Positions 33,712 to 43,716 of a stretch of DNA of 64,000 nt are shown one piece after another. The stretch covers positions 1 through 64,000 of the forward strand of contig JAHIVT010000086.1 in assembly GCA_018816555.1 (NCBI GenBank). Reading direction: 5' to 3'. The DNA is from Pseudomonadota bacterium (lineage in GTDB: Bacteria; Desulfobacterota; Desulfobulbia; Desulfobulbales; SURF-16). The notes under the pieces were generated by a model that was given only the letters and a program-made list of their open reading frames with translations, ran no database searches and was not told the origin of the DNA. How positions within the stretch are numbered: the stretch's first letter is position 1; each line of letters begins with the position of its first letter. The position numbers and the translations under genes are program-made.

Positions 33712-35839
33712 GAACAGATCCTCAGGGGAACAGGCTGTTGTTCTCATTGTTGATGATGACATGGCCCAGCGTCTGCTTATGCGGGAAACACTCCACGACA
33801 GCAGCCTGGTGGTGGAGGAGGCGGCAAACGGTGTAGAGGCCCTGGCCGCTTTTGAGCGTTTCTCTCCCGATCTCGTGCTGATGGACGTGAAAATGCCGAA
33901 GATGGACGGCTTTACCGCCTGCTCAATGATGCGCAAGCTTGCCAGCGGGCAGGATGCGGTCATTGTGCTGGTCACCGGGCTTGAAGATTTTGCCTCCATT
34001 GGTCGGGCCTTTGACGCAGGCGCCACCGACTTTATCACCAAACCGGTCAACTGGCCTCTGCTCAGCCACCGGGTGCGCTATCTGCTGCGGGCAGGCCGCG
34101 CCTTTCGTAATCTGCGCCAGAGTGAAAACCGGCTGTCCATTGCCCAGCACATAGCAAGGCTGGGCAACTGGGACTGGAATATTGATAAGAACAGCATTTA
34201 CTGTTCCCCCCAGATGTACAGGATTTTCGGCTTGCCGGCAGAGGAATCCCCGGCAACATATGAGGTATTTCTCGAACGGGTGCATGCGGATGAACGCGAC
34301 TCTGTCAAGGATCTGGTACGCAAGGCGCTACAGGCCAAAAAAGCGTACAGCATCGATTATCGTATCGTGCAGTCCGACGGCGCCTGCCGTAATGTGCATG
34401 AACAGGCCGATGTCGTTTATGATGAGAGGGGAAATCCGGTGAGCATGCAGGGCACGGTGCAGGATATCACCGAACGGATCAAGACCGAGGAAAAGATCCG
34501 TTTCCTGGCCTATTATGACGGGTTGACAGGATTGCCCAACCGGCAGCTGTTCCTTGAACATTTCAACCAGGCCCTGTTTGCCGCCCAGCGCGACGGCAGC
34601 AAAGTTGCCCTGCTTTATCTCGATCTTGACCGGTTCAAGCGTATTAATGATACCCTGGGGCATAGTGCCGGCGACAAACTGTTGAAGGCGATTTCCATCT
34701 GTCTGGCAGACAGCATCCGCTCCTCGGATATTGTTGCCAAGGCCTGTCTTCCCGACAAACCAGGGGTCACCCTGTCAAGGCTGGGCGGGGACGAGTTCAC
34801 CATCCTGCTGACCAGGCTTGCCGAGGAGGAACAGGCCGGCCGCGTGGCGCAGCGAATTCTCGATCTGCTGAGTCAGCCGAACAGGATAGCCGATCAGGAG
34901 GTTTATATCTCGGGCAGTATCGGTATCACCCTTTATCCCAGTGATGGTGAGGATGTGGATATACTGCTCAGAAATGCTGATGTCGCCATGTACCATGCCA
35001 AGGAGAGCGGCAGGAATTCCTTTCAGTATTTTTCCGAGCAGATGAACCAGCGGACCATGGAAAAACTCAGCATTGAGACGGATTTGAAGAAGGCGCTGGA
35101 GAGAAACGAGCTGCTGCTCTATTACCAGCCCCAAATTGATCTGCAGACAGGCAAGCTCGCCGGGGTGGAAGCGCTGGTTCGCTGGCTGCATCCCCGGTTG
35201 GGCATGGTGCCGCCGTCCATGTTTATTCCCATTGCCGAGGAGACGGGGTTGATAGTGGATATCGGCCAGTGGGTGCTTGTTGAAGCCTGCCGTCAGGCGG
35301 TGCAGTGGCAAAAGGCCGGATTTGTTCCGGTACGCATGGGAGTCAATATTTCCAGCCTGCAGTTCAAACAGCAGAGCCTGGCAACCCTGGTGGGGCAGGT
35401 TTTACAGAAGACAGGCCTGGCTGCCGGCTGTCTCGAGCTTGAACTGACGGAAAGCGCCATCATGCAGAATGTCAGCCTGGTGAACGATACCCTTATCGAT
35501 TTAAAGAAGATAGGTGTCAATCTGTCGGTGGATGATTTCGGTACCGGATACTCGTCCATGAGCTATCTTAAGAGATTTCCGCTCGATACCTTGAAAATTG
35601 ATCGCAGTTTCGTCATGGATATCACCACAGATGCCAATGATGCCGCCATTATCAAGGCCATCATTGCCCTGGCGAAAAGCCTGGGATTGAAAACCATCGC
35701 CGAAGGGGTTGAGACAGGTGAGCAACTGGCCTTTCTGCAGGAGCAGGGATGCGATGAGATTCAGGGATTTTTTATCAGCAGGCCTTTGCCCAGCCGGGAA
35801 GCGGAACATTATCTCATTGACGGGAAAAAATTCTGTTAA
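33704..35839 (+). CDS. REC-PAS-GGDEF-EAL cyclic-di-GMP enzyme
   Basis: 711 residues. REC (about 8-125; [27 protein letters not shown]) is followed by PAS/PAC (about 145-260), then a GGDEF domain with an intact [10 protein letters not shown] and [16 protein letters not shown]. The EAL domain has [37 protein letters not shown] and AEGVET. Both catalytic sites look complete, so synthesis, degradation or switching is possible. There is an insertion (CLPDKPGV) before the GGDEF motif and no classic RxxD inhibitory site. It is coupled to the hybrid kinase, whose HPt probably phosphorylates its receiver. Confidence 0.94.
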   Translation: MNKNRSSGEQAVVLIVDDDMAQRLLMRETLHDSSLVVEEAANGVEALAAFERFSPDLVLMDVKMPKMDGFTACSMMRKLASGQDAVIVLVTGLEDFASIGRAFDAGATDFITKPVNWPLLSHRVRYLLRAGRAFRNLRQSENRLSIAQHIARLGNWDWNIDKNSIYCSPQMYRIFGLPAEESPATYEVFLERVHADERDSVKDLVRKALQAKKAYSIDYRIVQSDGACRNVHEQADVVYDERGNPVSMQGTVQDITERIKTEEKIRFLAYYDGLTGLPNRQLFLEHFNQALFAAQRDGSKVALLYLDLDRFKRINDTLGHSAGDKLLKAISICLADSIRSSDIVAKACLPDKPGVTLSRLGGDEFTILLTRLAEEEQAGRVAQRILDLLSQPNRIADQEVYISGSIGITLYPSDGEDVDILLRNADVAMYHAKESGRNSFQYFSEQMNQRTMEKLSIETDLKKALERNELLLYYQPQIDLQTGKLAGVEALVRWLHPRLGMVPPSMFIPIAEETGLIVDIGQWVLVEACRQAVQWQKAGFVPVRMGVNISSLQFKQQSLATLVGQVLQKTGLAAGCLELELTESAIMQNVSLVNDTLIDLKKIGVNLSVDDFGTGYSSMSYLKRFPLDTLKIDRSFVMDITTDANDAAIIKAIIALAKSLGLKTIAEGVETGEQLAFLQEQGCDEIQGFFISRPLPSREAEHYLIDGKKFC

Positions 35840-35955
35840 ACAGCCCTAAGTGCGAATCCGCGGGAAAACAATATTGACTTCAGGGATTTGTCAGTGATAA
35901 TTCTTGAAAATTTAGCAGATACGGATAATATTGGCGATCTCGTAATGATAGAAAA

Positions 35956-36057
35956 TTACCACAGAGAGCGCAGAGCTAACTAACTGTAATAAAAAATATT
36001 TCTTTGTGATCTCTGTGGTGAAAAAGACTTTTTACCCGCAAGGGGCATAAATACGAG
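35956..36057. repeat. CACAGAG-type dispersed repeat, copy A
   Basis: The segment runs from TTACCACAGAGAGCG to GGGGCATAAATACGAG, with CTCTGTGGTG forming an inverted repeat against CACAGAG. A close copy lies at 36546-36666 in the same orientation. Nothing else is evident in the gap 35840-36201. Confidence 0.75.
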
Positions 36058-36201
36058 TTCATCAATATACAGTGAAAGAAAAGCATGAGATTTGCCCTGG
36101 AAGTATGCTATGTTTGGCTTGATCGTATGGATGGCTTGAAAATGAATTGATAAGGCAGGGAGCCTGACAGTCAGGATGGAGAGTTGCGGTTGGAGGATGA
36201 T

Positions 36202-36420
36202 ATGAAAAAAGGAGTAGTTGTCGGTATATGTTTATTTGCACTCATGGCGCTTGTTGCCTGTTCAACGCCCTATAGAATGATGTTCAAGGACGGCACGGTG
36301 GTCGAGATGGCTGATGAGCCGGAGTTTGATAAGGACACGGGATTTTACGAGTACCAGACCCTGGATGGCAAGAATGTGCGGGTCAACAAGGATCAGGTTG
36401 TAGAGATCAAGGAAATGTGA
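36202..36420 (+). CDS. YgdI/YgdR-type small lipoprotein
   Basis: 72 residues from ATG 36202 with GGAGG 5-7 bases upstream. The signal peptide ends in the lipobox LVAC. The mature part (TPYRMMFKDGTVVEMADEPEFDKDTGFYEYQTLDGKNVRVNKDQVVEIKE) matches the DUF903 YgdI/YgdR family, small SH3-like envelope lipoproteins of unknown role. It is a single gene flanked on both sides by CACAGAG repeats. Confidence 0.88.
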   Translation: MKKGVVVGICLFALMALVACSTPYRMMFKDGTVVEMADEPEFDKDTGFYEYQTLDGKNVRVNKDQVVEIKEM

Positions 36421-36452
36421 AGGTGCAGGCAAAAATTCTTGCGCCGAATTTT

Positions 36453-36520
36453 CGTGATGATAAATCAGGAAGTTTAAGCACTGTACGGCTGTCGAGGGGT
36501 TTTTTACGAGACAGTCAAAT
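36453..36520. repeat. GATAAATCAGGAAGTT-type dispersed repeat, copy 1
   Basis: The stretch from CGTGATGATAAATCAGG to ACGAGACAGTCAAAT is repeated with few differences at 52835-52903. Both copies are associated with GGCTTCGYAA. The ends of the second copy are inverted relative to each other. Confidence 0.7.
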
Positions 36521-36545
36521 GTGATGGCTTCGTAACCTCTTAAAT

Positions 36546-36666
36546 TTACCACAGAGAGCACAGAGCCCACAGAGTTAACTGGCTGTAATAAAAAATATTT
36601 CTCTGTGATCTCTGTGTGCTCTGTGGTGAAAAAAAGACTTTTCACCCAAGGGGCAATAAATACGAG
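36546..36666. repeat. CACAGAG-type dispersed repeat, copy B
   Basis: Same unit as 35956-36057, sharing TTACCACAGAGAGC, TGTAATAAAAAATATTTC, TGTGATCTCTGTG and AAATACGAG. It has about 20 extra bases, because the CACAGAG and CTCTGTG steps are each doubled. The two copies bracket the YgdI-like gene. With copy 1 at 36453-36520 it fills most of 36421-36777. Confidence 0.75.
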
Positions 36667-36777
36667 ACAGTCAAATGTAAGCTGTACTCCCGGCACACTT
36701 GCCAGATGTAAAAAGCCTGCAGACCTGTTCGGTTTTTACGGACCCTGGCAGGTTTTTTTAGCTGAAACCACGCAGAA

Positions 36778-37410
36778 ATGGAAGCCCAAATCGATAAATT
36801 GGATCTGGAAAATGTCATGGCCTGCCCTGAATGCGATCTGTTGCTGCAGCAGGTGGACGTTATCCGGGGCCAGAAAGCGCTCTGTCCCCGATGCGGGCAC
36901 ATGCTTTATTCCGGCAAAAAGGATTCCCTTGACAAGACCCTGGCCCTTTCTATTTCCGGGCTCATCCTCTATCTGCCGGCCAATTTCCTGCCGCTCATGA
37001 CCCTGGATACCCTGGGGCTTGAGAAAAGTGGTTCCATTTATGACGGGGTTATCTCCCTGTACCAGCATAGATATTTCTTTGTCGCCATCATGGTGGCTTT
37101 AACCAGCCTTATTTTCCCCCTGGCCAAGCTGTCACTTCTTTTTCTGGTTTCCCTGGCTCTCAAGCTGAAGGTTTATCCCCGTTTTCTCTCGCTCTGCCTT
37201 CGTTATTACCATCATCTTGATGAATGGGGGATGCTTGAGGTATACATGGTCGGCATCCTGGTGACGATTATCAAGATGTATCATATGGCGCATATCCAGT
37301 ACGATGCAGGTTTCTTCTGTTTCATGGGCCTGTTGTGGGTAGCCCTCGGTTCTTCCGTGGTGCTGGATGAACATCTCTTCTGGCGTCTCATCGAGCATAA
37401 AAAAAGCTGA
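36778..37410 (+). CDS. LetA/PqiA-like half protein, N-terminal type
   Basis: 210 residues. A zinc-ribbon start (CPECDLLLQQ...LCPRCGHML) is followed by about four membrane helices. This is one PqiA/LetA module; E. coli LetA and PqiA carry two modules in one chain. The partner module is the next gene, 36 bases on. In LetAB the LetA protein is the inner-membrane part that loads lipids into the periplasmic LetB tube. No strong RBS is visible before ATG 36778. Confidence 0.85.
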   Translation: MEAQIDKLDLENVMACPECDLLLQQVDVIRGQKALCPRCGHMLYSGKKDSLDKTLALSISGLILYLPANFLPLMTLDTLGLEKSGSIYDGVISLYQHRYFFVAIMVALTSLIFPLAKLSLLFLVSLALKLKVYPRFLSLCLRYYHHLDEWGMLEVYMVGILVTIIKMYHMAHIQYDAGFFCFMGLLWVALGSSVVLDEHLFWRLIEHKKS

Positions 37411-37446
37411 CATCATGGGCAGAACCGGAGAGAGGAGAGGACCATA

Positions 37447-38058
37447 ATGAGCGATTTTCTCACTGCCAGGGAGGCCGGACTGGCCCTGTGTCATGATTGC
37501 CATAAGCTGATCCCCTGGCAGCATGAGCAGGGAGGCACCATTTGTCCCCGCTGCGGTGCGGATGTCCATATGCGCAAGCCGCACAGCATAAGCCGCACCT
37601 GGGCGCTGGTGATCACCGCGGTGATTCTGCTGGTTCCTGCCAATGTCCTGCCGATTATGGAGGTGGATTCCATGGGGTCAGCGGCTTATTCCACTATTTT
37701 AGACGGTATCATCTATTTTTTTGAAGAGGGTTCTTACGCTATCGGCATCGTCATCCTCACCGCCAGTGTGCTGGTACCGTGTTTTAAAATCATCGGCATT
37801 GTCCTGATCCTGCTGTCCGTTCATTTCCGATGGAAAAGCTGGCTCAGGCACAAGACACTGCTTTTTCGGGTCATCGGTTTTGTCGGACGCTGGTCCATGC
37901 TTGATATTTTTGTCATCGCCCTGCTGCAGGTTCTGGTTAATTTCGGCTATCTGACCTCCATTGAATCAGCGCCGGCCGCCACCTATTTCACCGGGGTAGT
38001 GCTGACCACCATGTTTGCCGCCATTACTTTTGATCCACGTCTTCTGTGGGATGCGTGA
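37447..38058 (+). CDS. LetA/PqiA-like half protein, C-terminal type
   Basis: 203 residues with its own zinc ribbon (CHDCHKLIPW...CPRCGADVHMRK) and four membrane helices (SRTWALVITAVILLVPANVLPIMEVDSMG is a family hallmark). Together with the previous gene it makes a split version of LetA, presumably a heterodimer. AGAGGAG lies shortly before the ATG. The LetB-like gene follows after 16 bases. Confidence 0.88.
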   Translation: MSDFLTAREAGLALCHDCHKLIPWQHEQGGTICPRCGADVHMRKPHSISRTWALVITAVILLVPANVLPIMEVDSMGSAAYSTILDGIIYFFEEGSYAIGIVILTASVLVPCFKIIGIVLILLSVHFRWKSWLRHKTLLFRVIGFVGRWSMLDIFVIALLQVLVNFGYLTSIESAPAATYFTGVVLTTMFAAITFDPRLLWDA

Positions 38059-38074
38059 AAGGGATTTTTTCGCC

Positions 38075-40756
38075 ATGCAGACACCTGAAGTAAAGAAGAG
38101 AAGAGGCATCTCACCCATCTGGATATTGCCCGTTGTCGCCCTGCTTATCGGCGGCTGGCTGCTGTTCAAGGGGGTGCGCGAGGCCCCTATCGGCATTGTC
38201 GTCCACTTTGACAACGCCGAGGGCGTTACCGCGGGCAAGACCAGGGTGATGTATCGGGGCATTCCCCTGGGCATTGTTCGTGATATTACGGTGGATCCTG
38301 GGTTGCAGAGAGTTGCCATGGCCATTGACATGGACAGCAGGGCCAAAGACAATCTGGTGGAAGACGTCAAGTTCTGGATTGTCAGGCCCGAGGTGTCGGC
38401 CGGCAGGATCAGCGGTCTTGATACCCTGCTTGCCGGCAGCTACATTGAGGTGCAGAAGGGCGAAAGCACGGTTGCCCGCCGTGATTTCAGCGGCCTTCCC
38501 CATGCCCCGGCAATACCGCAAAGGGCTGCCGGCCTGCATTTCAAGCTGAAGGCTGATGAGCTGGGCTCGGTGCAGCGGGGAACGAAAATCTTTTTTAAGA
38601 ACATTTCCATCGGTTCCGTGCAGGGATATGCCCTTGATCCGGAGGCGGGGGTGACCATCGACTGCTATATTGATCCGCAATACCAGCATCTGGTCCGCAA
38701 AGAAACCCGCTTCTGGAACAGCAGCGGCATTACCCTGCAGGGGGATCTTGCCGGATTCAAGATCCACATGGAGAGTATGGCCTCCCTCATCTATGGCGGC
38801 ATCAGCCTGTACACCCCTGAGGAGAAGAAGGACAGCGTGCCTGCGGAAAACGGCGCGGTGTATCACCTGTACAGGGATTTTGACGAGGCGGACTACGGCA
38901 TCAAGATAACCCTGCAGCTGCCTTCCGGCATGGGGCTTAGCGCCGGTTCCTCCAAGGTGATGTATCGCGGCTTTGAGGCCGGTATTGTCAAGAGTCTGAC
39001 TTTCAACAAGGATGCCAAGCATAGTGTCACCGTTCAGATTCTCATGCAGCCCCAGGCGGAGTTTGCCCTCAGGACAAAAACAAAATTCTGGGTGGTCAGG
39101 CCGCAACTGTCGGTGAACCGGGTGGAAAATCTTGACACCCTGATAAAGGGTTCCCATATCTCTTTCGCGCCCGGCGGCGGGGAATTCTGTGATCATTTTA
39201 TCGTGCAGGAGCAGCCCAATTCCGAGGAGATTCTGGAGCCGGGGAGCAGGTTTACCCTTATTGCGGATAATTCCAGATCCTTTTCCCTGGGCGCCCCGGT
39301 TCTTTTTCGCAAGCTGCAGGTGGGTGAGATAACCGGTTTTGACCTTGACCCGGACGGAAACCATGTCCAGGCCCAGATTTTTATCCAGGAAAAGTATGCC
39401 CATCTGGTCAAAGCCGATTCCGTCTTCTGGAAGGTCGGCGGCATGCGCATCGATGCCGGTCTGGAGGGTATCAGTGTGGCGACGGAAACCGTGACATCCA
39501 TTCTTGCCGGCGGTGTGGCCTTTGCCAGCAGGAACCTGGAACAGAAGCCCGGGGCACCGGCGGCAGAGCCGAATGCCACGTTCACCGTGTTTGACAGCTA
39601 CCGTGAGGCAACGGAGGCCATTTCTTCCCTCAAGCCCAGGGGGCTGATGGTGCAGCTTGCGGCCGAGAGTCTCAAGTCATTGTCGATCGGTTCACCTGTT
39701 TTATTCAAACAGATCGAGGTGGGCGAGATTGCCGGATTTCATCTTGATGAAAAAAAACAGGACATTGTTCTCGATGTCTTTATTGCCGAAAAGTATGCCC
39801 ATCTGGTCAGAAACACCAGCAGATTTTACAATGTGAGCGGTGTCAGCGTGGAGGGCGGACTCGCCGGCATCAGGGTGCGCACGGAGTCACTCAAGAGTGT
39901 TATCGCGGGCGGCATTGCTTTTTATACCCCGGCTGAGGGAGAAGCGGTTACAGCCGATCAACTCTTTAACCTCTATGACGATTATCAGAGCGCCGAGAGC
40001 GCTGACAAGAGCACAATCACCCTGTATTTTTCAAAAGCCAACGGACTCAGAAAGGGTGTTGAAATCAGGTACCAGGGCATCAGGGTGGGCACGGTTAATG
40101 ATGTGCAGTATGGAGCGGACATGGACTCCGTGGTGGCTGAGGCGGTGATTGACCTGGGTGCTGAAAGGTTTTTCCGTCAGGACACCCAGGTCTGGCTGGT
40201 CAATCCGGAATTCAATCTTTCCGGCATAAATAATCTCGATACCATGATCCCGGGTCCTTACATTGCCGTAACCCCAGGCCATGGCGAGGCCGCCTCCGAG
40301 CTGACTGCCCTGGACACCCCGCCGGTCCGGGAGCGGAGCAGCAGCGGCCTGGATATTGTGCTGGAGACTGCTACCCTCGGTTCCCTGAAAAGGAATTCCC
40401 CGGTTTATTACCGGCAGGTGGCCGTGGGCCGTGTGACGGGTGCTGATCTGGGGCCGAACTCCCGCCAGGTCTGGGTCTATATCAATATCCATCCCCCCTA
40501 TGAGGCCTTGATCCATGAACATACCATGTTCTGGAACGTAAGCGGCATCAGGGTGGATGCCGGGCTATTTTCCGGGGTGCAGATCGATACGGAATCCATG
40601 GAGGCAATTGTGGCCGGCGGGATCAGCCTGGCAACGCCGGAAGGGGAGGCAATGGGACGGGAGGCGGAGCCGGGCAGCCATTTTCCGCTGCATGACAAGG
40701 CGGATGCCGGCTGGCTTGGCTGGCAACCTGCCATTGAGCTGAACAATGTAAAATAA
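38075..40756 (+). CDS. LetB/YebT-like protein with seven MCE domains
   Basis: 893 residues from ATG 38075. An upstream ATG at 38051 is possible and would overlap the LetA-like gene. One N-terminal membrane anchor (ISPIWILPVVALLIGGWLLF) is followed by seven MCE repeats beginning near GITAGKTRVMYRG-type segments: VTAGKTRVMYRG, VQRGTKIFFKN, LSAGSSKVMYRG, FSLGAPVLFRK, LSIGSPVLFKQ, LRKGVEIRYQG and LKRNSPVYYRQ. E. coli LetB (877 residues) also has seven and forms a hexameric tube carrying lipids between the two membranes; PqiB has three. The architecture therefore fits the LetB type. Confidence 0.92.
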   Translation: MQTPEVKKRRGISPIWILPVVALLIGGWLLFKGVREAPIGIVVHFDNAEGVTAGKTRVMYRGIPLGIVRDITVDPGLQRVAMAIDMDSRAKDNLVEDVKFWIVRPEVSAGRISGLDTLLAGSYIEVQKGESTVARRDFSGLPHAPAIPQRAAGLHFKLKADELGSVQRGTKIFFKNISIGSVQGYALDPEAGVTIDCYIDPQYQHLVRKETRFWNSSGITLQGDLAGFKIHMESMASLIYGGISLYTPEEKKDSVPAENGAVYHLYRDFDEADYGIKITLQLPSGMGLSAGSSKVMYRGFEAGIVKSLTFNKDAKHSVTVQILMQPQAEFALRTKTKFWVVRPQLSVNRVENLDTLIKGSHISFAPGGGEFCDHFIVQEQPNSEEILEPGSRFTLIADNSRSFSLGAPVLFRKLQVGEITGFDLDPDGNHVQAQIFIQEKYAHLVKADSVFWKVGGMRIDAGLEGISVATETVTSILAGGVAFASRNLEQKPGAPAAEPNATFTVFDSYREATEAISSLKPRGLMVQLAAESLKSLSIGSPVLFKQIEVGEIAGFHLDEKKQDIVLDVFIAEKYAHLVRNTSRFYNVSGVSVEGGLAGIRVRTESLKSVIAGGIAFYTPAEGEAVTADQLFNLYDDYQSAESADKSTITLYFSKANGLRKGVEIRYQGIRVGTVNDVQYGADMDSVVAEAVIDLGAERFFRQDTQVWLVNPEFNLSGINNLDTMIPGPYIAVTPGHGEAASELTALDTPPVRERSSSGLDIVLETATLGSLKRNSPVYYRQVAVGRVTGADLGPNSRQVWVYINIHPPYEALIHEHTMFWNVSGIRVDAGLFSGVQIDTESMEAIVAGGISLATPEGEAMGREAEPGSHFPLHDKADAGWLGWQPAIELNNVK

Positions 40757-40824
40757 TTCGCTCCTTTGCTTGTTTTTTTTATGCCATACTGTTTTTGTGA
40801 AAGCCCTGAAACCATGCAGATCCT

Positions 40825-43548
40825 ATGAATGAACGCCGGAAAATAATAGCCATATTCAGTACGACAGTTTTTCTGCTCATCTCCCTGGTTGTCGGCGGAA
40901 GCATCTATTTCCTCCACAAAACAGCGGTACGTGAGCAGGGCATCCGGCTGCTGGAAATGACCATCAGCAGGGCGAATTTGATTGAAGCCCTGGTCAGGGA
41001 CATGAAAGCCCTTGCACCCCTCGACAGTCTGCCTGACGGTTTTGACATCAATAAGTTTCTGCTGGCCCTGAACCTGCGTGCCGGAGAGATTGCAGAACAG
41101 TCGGAACGCATGACCTCTTTTTTTGCAGACAAAAATGAAAAGAGGAGTAAGAGTCTGGAGTTTGTTATTGCCCGCAGGGTGGGTGAGAGGGTTTATTTTA
41201 TCAATTCCCGCGGCATGGAGATGCCCCCTGTGCCTTTGGCATCAGTCAGCCAAAAACCCATCGGCCAGGCCATCCAGGGCAAGACCGGGGTCAAGCAGGT
41301 TATTGATCATCAGGGGTTGCCGGTGCTGGTGGCCTTCACCCATATTGAGGGAACCGACTGGGGACTTGCCTCGAAAATCGCCATTGATGATATGCAGACC
41401 GCTTTCTTTAAGGCGAGTTTTTTATCCATCGGCGTCGCCCTGGTGCTCCTGTTGGTCGGGGCAACCGTTCTGCTGACCATTGTCAATCCGCTCATCTACA
41501 ACCTTGAATCGGCCCGGGACGAGGCGGCAGCCGCCAATCGCACCAAAAGCGAATTTCTGGCCAACATCAGTCACGAGATCAGGACGCCGATGAACGGCAT
41601 CATCGGCATGACCGATCTTGCCCTGCAGACTGATCTGAGCCAGGAACAGCGATCCTATCTCAATACGGTGCAAGGTTCGGCCAAGAACCTGCTCGGTCTG
41701 CTCAATGATATCCTCGATTTTTCCAAAATTGAGGCAGGCCAGCTGGAAATGGAAATCCTTCCCTTTGAACTGCGGGAAACCATTGAAACCTGTGTGCAGA
41801 CATTTGCCGCCCAGGCCCACGAAAAGGGGGTTGAACTCTTTTCCTATCTTCCTGCCGATCTGCCGGTGGAAATTGTCGGTGATCAGCTGCGGCTCAGTCA
41901 GATTCTCTTTAATCTGGTGGGCAATGCGGTGAAATTTACCCAGCAGGGTGAGATCGTCGTGCGGGTCGAGCAAGCGGAAGCTGATCCGGAGGATGATAAT
42001 ATGCTGGTCTATTATTTTTCCGTTTCCGATACCGGCATCGGCATCCCTGTGGACAAACAGGAAATGATCTTTGACACCTTCAGCCAGGCTGACAGTTCGG
42101 TGGCAAGGCTGCATGGCGGAACCGGCCTGGGCCTTTCCATTGTCAAGAAACTGGTGGAGATGATGGGCGGCACGATCCGGGTGGAAAGCACACCCGGCGG
42201 CGGCAGTATCTTTCGTTTCACCGCCCGTTTCCGTCGGGGCGTTGCGGTGAAAGAGCAGGCTGCATTCCATATTGATACATCGAAGCTCCCGGTGCTGGTG
42301 GTGGATGACAATGAAACAAATCGCTACATCCTCAAGGAATTTTTACGGGGCTGGAACTTCCCCGTGGCTGAGGCTGCCTCGGCCGAGGAGGCACGGCGTG
42401 AGGTGGACCGGGCAAACCGGACCTCCCAGCCGTACAGGCTTCTGATTCTCGATTATCGCATGGCCGGGCTCAATGGCCTTGAACTGGCCGAACAGCTTGT
42501 CGAAAGCCTGGGTGAAGCCATGATGCCTTTCATTCTTCTTTCCTCCTCGGTGGAAAGAGGCATTTCCAAAAAGTGCCAGGAACTCGCCGGATGCTTTTTT
42601 CTGATGAAGCCCTTTAAAAAGGAAGAGCTGGCCCGCTGCATCCGTTTTGCCGTGAGTGGCCGACAACCGGAAGATATCCGGGAGAAGAGAAGAGACCAGG
42701 AGCAAATTGCCGGGAAGGTGAACATTCTGCTGGTGGAGGACCACTCCATTAACCGGGAGTTGGCCGGAATTCTGCTTGCCAAGCGAGGATACCAGGTGTT
42801 TGAGGCTGAGGATGGGGTTGCGGCGCTTCGTTTTCTGGTGGGAAACAGCATTGATCTTGTGCTGATGGATGTGCAGATGCCGTTGCTGGACGGTTTATCA
42901 GCAACAAAGATTATCCGTCTCTGTGAGGAAAGAAGGTTGGATGAAGCCCAGGAGCTTTTTCCTTTTCTGGCAGAAGGGGAAAACGCAGGACTGGTCGAGA
43001 AAATCTGCGATGTCTATGGTGGTGGTCATCTGCCGGTGGTGGCCATGACCGCCCATGCCATGCAGAAAGACAGGCAGCAGTGTCTTGAGATGGGCATGGA
43101 TGACTATCTGACCAAGCCGTTCAATGCCCAGGCGCTGTATGGGGTGCTTGACAAATTAACCGGTGCAGGTCCCGGCGGGCCGCTGGAGGTTACGACCACA
43201 CAGCCGCAAGAGTTGCCGGCCCCCGCCACGGTGCTGGAGGGCGTGCAGCTCAAACTCCAGCAGCAATATAACTTGAAGCCGGAAAAGATCAGAGATATTG
43301 TCAAAATCACGGTGAAAAGCTTGCAGGATCATCTTGAGGAGGCGGAACGGGCAGAGGCCGCCGGCGACTTGGTTGCGCTCAATTTCGCGGCCCACGCCAT
43401 GAAGGGCATTCTCCTGAATTTCTCCCTTGATGATCTGGCCCGCATGGCAAACGAGGTGGAAAGTGCCGCCATGCGCAAGGAGGAGGCACCGTTTAAGGTG
43501 ATGCTGGCCGAACTGCGCAAAAATCTGGAAGTATTTTTTGCCGAATAG
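40825..43548 (+). CDS. Hybrid sensor kinase with two receivers and HPt (second)
   Basis: 907 residues. TM helices near 10-30 and 195-220 enclose a Cache-like sensor. DHp [11 protein letters not shown] (His250) and an ATP domain ([35 protein letters not shown]) follow. REC1 retains Asp in [16 protein letters not shown]2 has [13 protein letters not shown], with an insertion of about 30 residues after its acceptor helix ([32 protein letters not shown]). The HPt has [13 protein letters not shown]. No response regulator gene is adjacent. The TrkH/TrkA genes follow after 168 bases, in which I see nothing specific. Confidence 0.93.
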   Translation: MNERRKIIAIFSTTVFLLISLVVGGSIYFLHKTAVREQGIRLLEMTISRANLIEALVRDMKALAPLDSLPDGFDINKFLLALNLRAGEIAEQSERMTSFFADKNEKRSKSLEFVIARRVGERVYFINSRGMEMPPVPLASVSQKPIGQAIQGKTGVKQVIDHQGLPVLVAFTHIEGTDWGLASKIAIDDMQTAFFKASFLSIGVALVLLLVGATVLLTIVNPLIYNLESARDEAAAANRTKSEFLANISHEIRTPMNGIIGMTDLALQTDLSQEQRSYLNTVQGSAKNLLGLLNDILDFSKIEAGQLEMEILPFELRETIETCVQTFAAQAHEKGVELFSYLPADLPVEIVGDQLRLSQILFNLVGNAVKFTQQGEIVVRVEQAEADPEDDNMLVYYFSVSDTGIGIPVDKQEMIFDTFSQADSSVARLHGGTGLGLSIVKKLVEMMGGTIRVESTPGGGSIFRFTARFRRGVAVKEQAAFHIDTSKLPVLVVDDNETNRYILKEFLRGWNFPVAEAASAEEARREVDRANRTSQPYRLLILDYRMAGLNGLELAEQLVESLGEAMMPFILLSSSVERGISKKCQELAGCFFLMKPFKKEELARCIRFAVSGRQPEDIREKRRDQEQIAGKVNILLVEDHSINRELAGILLAKRGYQVFEAEDGVAALRFLVGNSIDLVLMDVQMPLLDGLSATKIIRLCEERRLDEAQELFPFLAEGENAGLVEKICDVYGGGHLPVVAMTAHAMQKDRQQCLEMGMDDYLTKPFNAQALYGVLDKLTGAGPGGPLEVTTTQPQELPAPATVLEGVQLKLQQQYNLKPEKIRDIVKITVKSLQDHLEEAERAEAAGDLVALNFAAHAMKGILLNFSLDDLARMANEVESAAMRKEEAPFKVMLAELRKNLEVFFAE

Positions 43549-43716
43549 GGTAGAATGACCACTGGAAAGTCGTTTGGTTCCGCTGACATCGGTGGTCTTG
43601 CATGGCCGGGGCAACAGGGTTTGGCTGGACAGCAGGCCTCCAGCGATCATGCAGGTATCCGGCAGGAGCAACGGGCAGCTTTATTTTAATGAGACGTCAA
43701 GGCGAGAGATTCCTTT

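Noticed and set aside
38111-39403. 430-codon frame antisense to the LetB-like gene
   Set aside because: The seven MCE repeats on the plus strand are clear; the antisense frame is a shadow.
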